Assembly: GCA_037043235.1 (NCBI GenBank)
Contig: JAWRVZ010000052.1
Coordinates: 2,883,001-2,947,000, forward strand
Length of the DNA stretch: 64,000 bases
Source: Rhodeus uyekii
Taxonomy: Eukaryota; Chordata; Actinopteri; Cypriniformes; Acheilognathidae
Direction: 5' to 3'
This document shows, piece after piece, positions 59,061 to 64,000 of this stretch. The notes beneath the pieces were generated by a model. That model was not told the origin of the DNA. It searched no databases and saw only the letters and a list, made by a program, of their open reading frames with translations. The stretch's first letter is position 1. Each line of letters opens with the position of its first letter. The translations under genes were made by a program, and so were the position numbers.

Positions 59061-59820
59061 CCTATAATAGGGGCCTTCCATGATCACCCAAATATATTGT
59101 CATGCAATATCCCAGTTCAAATGTTAAGAATTGAAATATTTGGGCATCTGGGTATTCAAGAAGGATCATTTAGAAATTTTAAATATTGATAAACCTTAGA
59201 GAAATGTAGATTAATGATGAATGGCTGGATGCAGAGAGACATAACGAGTTTTATTGACAAAAGTCAAAAATCTTTCGAGATTCATTCAACCCTTGTTTTT
59301 CTTTAGCAGATTCTGCTAAATATATAAAATACAGACCGGTCCCTGTCTGTATTCCCGTTACACTTATAGTATACTTATTAAATATACTTTTATACATTAT
59401 AAAATGGGCTAATTTAGTCCATTAATTTAATTTAGTATTGAAATGTAACATATTTTAGTATATACATATTATACATATACATACATATTAATTCTAGTAT
59501 ATTGATATTAGTATACTTACTACATAAAATTCAAAATTAACTTGAAGTATACTATATTTTTTGTAAAGGTTGTGATTCTTCGCAAAAGAACACCATGAAT
59601 TTGAAACAGAATTTTTTTGTATCTTTATCAGAATTTTATGGAAATATTTTGGTAGTGGATCTCAGTTTCCATAAAAAATATGAAGCATTGAAGCATGAAG
59701 CAATGAACACTGATAATAATCATAAATGTTTGTTGATCATCAAGTCATCATATTAAAATTATTTGTGAAGGATTATGTGACACTGAATACTGGAGTAATG
59801 ATGCTGAAAATACAACTTTA
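59061..59820. other. No gene seen
   Basis: 59345-59570 is rich in AGTATACTT words, the same repeat type as 55090-55450. Confidence 0.45.
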
Positions 59821-60170
59821 ATAAATGACACTTTAGTATATATTCACATAGAAAACAGCTGTTTTACACTGATATAATATTACACTGTTTTACTGTATTT
59901 ATCATCTAATAAATTCAGCTTTAATCTCAGGAATAAATGACACTTTATTATATATTCACATAGAAAACAGCTGTTTTACACTGATATAATATTACACTGT
60001 TTTACTGTATTTATCATCTAATAAATTCAGCTTTAATCTCAGGAATAAATGACACTTTATTATATATTCACATAGAAAACAGCTGTTTTACACTGATATA
60101 ATATTACACTGTTTTACTGTATTTATCATCTAATAAATTCAGCTTTAATCTCAGGAATAAATGATACTTT
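59821..60170. repeat. 112-bp tandem repeat, about 3.1 copies
   Basis: ATAAATGACACTTTA starts at 59821, 59933 and 60045, with a partial fourth near 60157. Units are almost identical and AT-rich; they contain ACAGCTGTTTTACACTG. Confidence 0.95.
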
Positions 60171-61382
60171 ATTACGTGATGTAATGACACTAATTGTGTT
60201 TTTACTGTATTTTGATCAAACAAATGCAGGATTCATAACTTGATAACAAAAAGATTAAAACTTCTCAATGATTCCAAAGATTTGATTGGTAATGTGTATA
60301 TACAGATTCAGATGTGACAGCAACGCACAGCATCAAATTGGGATTTATTACACGTGTTGTATTTGATTAGAACAGCAGGTGTAAGTAAGCTATGTCTCCT
60401 CTATCAAATTATTTCATTATTCTGTGTATAGACACTTGCTCTTTTCCGTCTTCATGCGAGGACAAACTCTTCTTTGGCATAATGGATATTTTCTCTGCAA
60501 ATACAGTGGAGCAAACATTTTGAATAGTAATTATCTCAGTCTGTCAGAACAAGTATGAACGCGATGTAAAAATCTGTTGCTGTCTTATTGCTTGGGGAGA
60601 GAGTGAACAAGGAGCAAGTTGCCTTGGCAACCAAAAAGACTTGTATGCTTATTCAAAGTGGCAAATTAGATTTTTGTGGCCAACTGGGTTCGTTTGCACA
60701 GACTTCACCAGCTGATGAGCTTCTATTACTGCTTGTTCAATATCTTTTAAGATGTCAAAAGGAAATCCAATACAGAAGGCCTGTGACTTTGTGTGGACTG
60801 AATAGAGAAAGACAGGGAATGTTCTATATTTGTCAAGCTTGATAATCTTTTATGCATTTCATCAGATGAATTGAACAAAAAGAGCAGAAGCCACAAACAT
60901 TGTCCTCAATAATTCACACCAACGCATAAGAATCCCATTAATGCCTTGGCATACAAAACAAGCTTACTATGCTTTAGGTTATATAAGGTGCCATTTGTTG
61001 AATTGGTTAAATTGCCTAATTATGCTTGATTTGCTATTTGACATCATGTATTCTTATGTCTGATTTATGGCAGGGAAGCTTAAAGCCACTGAATGTTTTC
61101 AAAGGTCATAATCTGATTAATCACCTTCAGAATTTGATTGACACTCTAATATAAGGATGGCACTTATGAGACTTGTTTCTGAAAGATTCATCTGACACAT
61201 TTGGATATGTCCTCTAGACTGCATTTGCCATGCAATTATGATTTTACCCATGGTTCATTGACTCTGTTATATCCTTTTATCCTTTCAGCTGTATTTAGAG
61301 TATTGTGGGATGAGGAATTAATAGAGACTTTAAAATGATAATTCAAGATTGTTTACTCAATCTCATGTTGTCATGATGTGTG

Positions 61383-61385
<3 letters not shown>
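60171..61385. other. No gene seen
   Basis: A frame at 60588-60842 (84 codons) has no recognisable domain. Otherwise AT-rich unique-looking DNA. Confidence 0.4.

Positions 61386-61412
<27 letters not shown>
61386..61412. repeat. (TA)n microsatellite
   Basis: Short TA tract immediately before the mariner-like end; TA is the target of these elements. Confidence 0.95.
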
Positions 61413-61416
<4 letters not shown>

Positions 61417-61598
61417 GTACCTCGAGATACGAAATTAATCCGTTCCGAGGCGGCCTTCGTATAATGAGTTTTTCGTATCTTGGAACACATTTTACATGTA
61501 AAATGGCTAATTCGTTCCATACCCTCCAAAAACACCCCATTAAATTTCATAATAAAGCTAAATTGACCTATAAACAATGAAATAACGTAAAATGTCGA
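61413..61598 (+). mobile_element. Left part of a mariner-like MITE
   Basis: GTGGTACCTCGAGATACGA and TCGTATCTTGG words match the terminal regions of the element at 23314. The right end is not seen; a solo LTR interrupts it at 61599. Confidence 0.6.
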
Positions 61599-61926
61599 TG
61601 TGGCAAGGGGGGCGTGGATATAAACAGTCTGGAAGGGAAAGACGGAGAGAGAGATCCGGGCGAGACGCGAGTCGGCATGGAAGCGGTGAACGCGAGGCTC
61701 ACGAGCGAAACGAAAGTGAAACCGAAACCGAGAGAGATTGCGAGTGACACGGAACTCAGAGGGAGAAGCGTGACTCAGCTGAGAGACGCGGGACAGTGGG
61801 AGTGAAACGCACCTGCTTATGTTTTGTGTTTTGATTTATTTAAGACTCTAAAGAAATAAAAGCTTGTGAGTCTCAGTAAGCTGACCCTGCCTCCTTCCTT
61901 CTCCGTGACTAACGAACCTTACCACA
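61599..61926 (+). mobile_element. Solo LTR, 328 bp, with perfect target duplication
   Basis: Starts TGTGGCAAGG and ends CCTTACCACA (inverted ends with one mismatch). GTCGA flanks it on both sides (61594-61598 and 61927-61931). AATAAA near 61854. The short frame at 61614-61805 is within LTR DNA. Confidence 0.85.
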
Positions 61927-62280
61927 GTCGAAGCTTACCTTTCGAGTGAGGCTATCTCCGAAAGTGGCGGCAGAGGAGGAGGAGGACAAACGGCAGATAC
62001 CAGCTTCGTACTTCTTTATGATCACCATCTTTGTCTCCAGAGCTAAAGCACGCCAGCACGTATGTATAGAAGATGCATGATGGGAGCAGTGTTGCTATAT
62101 TGGGTTCCTTTTGGTCACGTCCGACTGGAAAAAAATGCATTGGGCTGGTCGATAAAAATTGGGCTTGTTTTTGATGACAAACCCGCCCAAATTTCCTATA
62201 TAAATGCATATAAATTCCATTAAAACAAGCCTACAAATGCATATAAATTCCACTAAAACAATCGCTTGGAGGTCTCCCCC
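61927..62280. other. No gene seen
   Basis: Short GC-richer piece followed by AT-rich DNA. AAATGCATATAAATTCCA is repeated near 62202 and 62235. Confidence 0.4.
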
Positions 62281-64000
62281 CCTGGGACTAGAGAGTTCTT
62301 ATGAGCAGGCCCTGAGACCAGAGAGTTCTTTGGAGCAAAAACTGGGACTAGAGAGTTCTTTAAAGCAGTCCCTGGGACCAGAGAGTTCTTTGGAGCAAAA
62401 ACTGGGACTAGAGAGTTCTTTAGAGCAGTCCCTGAGACCAGAGAGTTCTTTGGAGCAAAAACTGGGACCAGAGAGTTCTTTGGAGCAAAAACTGGGACTA
62501 GAGAGTTCTTTGGAGTAGACTCTGGGACTATAGAGTTCTTTGGAGCAAAAACTGGGACTAGAGAGTTCTTTGGAGTAGACTCTGGGACTATAGAGTTCTT
62601 TGGAGCAAAAACTGGGACTAGAGAGTTCTTTAGAGCAGTCCCTGGGACCAGAGAGTTCTTTGGAGCAAAAACTGGGACTAGAGAGTTCTTTGGAGCAGAC
62701 TCTGGGACTATAGAGTTCTTTGGAGCAAAAACTGGGACTAGAGAGTTCTTTAGAGCAGTCCCTGGGACCAGAGAGTTCTTTGGAGCAAAAACTGGGACTA
62801 GAGAGTTCTTTGGAGCAGACTCTGGGACTATAGAGTTCTTTGGAGCAAAAACTGGGACTAGAGAGTTCTTTGGAGAAAAAACTGGGACTAGAGAGTTCTT
62901 TGGAGCAAAAACTGGGACTAGAGAGTTCCTTGGAGCAGACTCTGGGACTAGAGAGTTCTTTGGAGAAAAAACTGGGACTAGAGAGTTCTTTGGAGAAAAA
63001 ACTGGGACTAGAGAGTTCTTTGGAGCAAAAACTGGGACCAGAGAGTTCTTTGGAGCAAAAACTGGGACTAGAGAGTTCTTTGGAGCAGACTCTGGGACTA
63101 TAGAGTTCTTTGGAGCAAAAACTGGGACTAGAGAGTTCTTTAGAGCAGTCCCTGGGACCAGAGAGTTCTTTGGAGCAAAAACTGGGACTAGAGAGTTCTT
63201 TGGAGCAAAAACTTGGACTAGAGAGTTCTTTGGAGCAGACTCTGGGACCAGAGAGTTCTTTGGAGCAAAAACTGGGACTAGAGAGTTCTTTGGAGCAGAC
63301 TCTGGGACTAGAGAGTTCTTTGGAGAAAAAACTGGGACTAGAGAGTTCTTTGGAGCAAAAACTTGGACTAGAGAGTTCTTTGGAGCAGACTCTGGGACCA
63401 GAGAGTTCTTTGGAGCAAAAACTGGGACTAGAGAGTTCTTTAGAGCAGTCCCTGGGACCAGAGAGTTCTTTGGAGCAAAAACTGGGACTATAGAGTTCTT
63501 TGGAGCAAAAACTTGGACTAGAGAGTTCTTTGGAGCAGACTCTGGGACCAGAGAGTTCTTTGGAGCAAAAACTGGGACTAGAGAGTTCTTTGGAGCAGAC
63601 TCTGGGACTAGAGAGTTCTTTGGAGAAAAAACTGGGACTAGAGAGTTCTTTGGAGCAAAAACTGGGACTAGAGAGTTCCTTGGAGCAGACTCTGGGACTA
63701 GAGAGTTCTTTGGAGCAAAAACTGGGACTAGAGAGTTCCTTGGAGCAGACTCTGGGACTAGAGAGTTCCTTGGAGCAAAAACTTGGACTAGAGAGTTCTT
63801 TGGAGCAGACTCTGGGACCAGAGAGTTCTTTGGAGCAAAAACTGGGACTAGAGAGTTCTTTGGAGCAAAGACTGGGACTAGAGAGTTCTTTGGAGAAAAA
63901 ACTGGGACTAGAGAGTTCTTTGGAGCAAAAACTGGGACTAGAGAGTTCCTTGGAGCAGACTCTGGGACTAGAGAGTTCTTTGGAGCAAAAACTGGGACTA
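62281..64000. repeat. Minisatellite, 30-bp codon-phased unit, runs off the window
   Basis: About 57 units of 30 bp built on GGGACTAGAGAGTTCTTTGG plus a variable ten bases (AGCAAAAACT, AGCAGACTCT, AGCAGTCCCT, AGAAAAAACT). Because 30 is a multiple of 3 the plus frame stays in phase and reads LGLESSLEQK repeated, but variants with TATAGAG or GAGTAGAC bring TAG stops into the same frame. No promoter, start context or splice site was seen at the left edge. I regard it as non-coding tandem repeat unless transcript data show otherwise. Confidence 0.93.

Noticed and set aside
62204..63493. A long coiled-coil gene made of LGLESSLEQK repeats
   Set aside because: TAG-containing units interrupt the frame repeatedly and no exon context is visible; kept as a tandem repeat with a note.

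Overview
The window looks like a gene-poor, repeat-dominated stretch of a ray-finned fish genome, probably a cypriniform. The inference rests on repeat content: L2-type LINEs with an esterase-bearing ORF1, DIRS-type tyrosine-recombinase retroelements, Tc1/mariner and PIF/Harbinger-type DNA transposons, sushi-like Ty3/Gypsy relics, a tRNA-derived SINE and long (GT)n/(GA)n tracts. I recognise no intact host protein-coding gene, no rRNA and no functional tRNA gene. Most long open frames are by-products of tandem repeats or belong to transposons.

Layout. 0.3-9.75 kb is one very large 25-bp minisatellite with higher-order repeats and three inserted 145-bp islands. 9.8-12.4 kb carries two inverted copies of an LTR-like sequence around unrecognised DNA. 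14.0-18.7 kb holds a LINE fragment and a decayed sushi-like Gypsy element, split by a young gag-only LTR retroelement (14843-17906) that has near-identical 776-bp LTRs and a CCGTA target-site duplication. 23-31 kb contains a mariner-like MITE, long dinucleotide tracts and a nest of LTR pieces inside a DNA transposon. 31-41 kb is LINE territory: a plus-strand L2 copy inside a CCAAT-rich minisatellite, other fragments interrupted by an unrecognised insertion encoding a membrane/coiled-coil-like peptide, and a 3.7-kb minus-strand L2 element. 41-46 kb has solo LTRs, a dimeric tRNA-derived repeat and MITEs. 48.4-51.1 kb joins a Harbinger-like element to a second gag-only LTR family, with a 216-bp duplicated segment on either side. 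51.5-52.9 kb is a dead Tc1-like transposon. 56.3-59.06 kb is a tail-to-head DIRS remnant with an LTR in its recombinase frame. 62.3 kb to the window end is a second minisatellite with a 30-bp, codon-phased unit.

How the parts relate. Both gag-only LTR families encode a short gag-like domain followed by a basic and proline-rich tail, and neither has pol. In both, the sequence just after the 5' LTR is complementary to the predicted start of the element's own transcript, about 30 nt after a TATA-like box. That is the self-priming signature known from the Tf1/sushi group of Ty3/Gypsy elements. I infer that these are non-autonomous passengers of sushi-type machinery, a dead copy of which lies at the same locus. 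All assignments come from reading the sequence and recalling family features; no database search was run.
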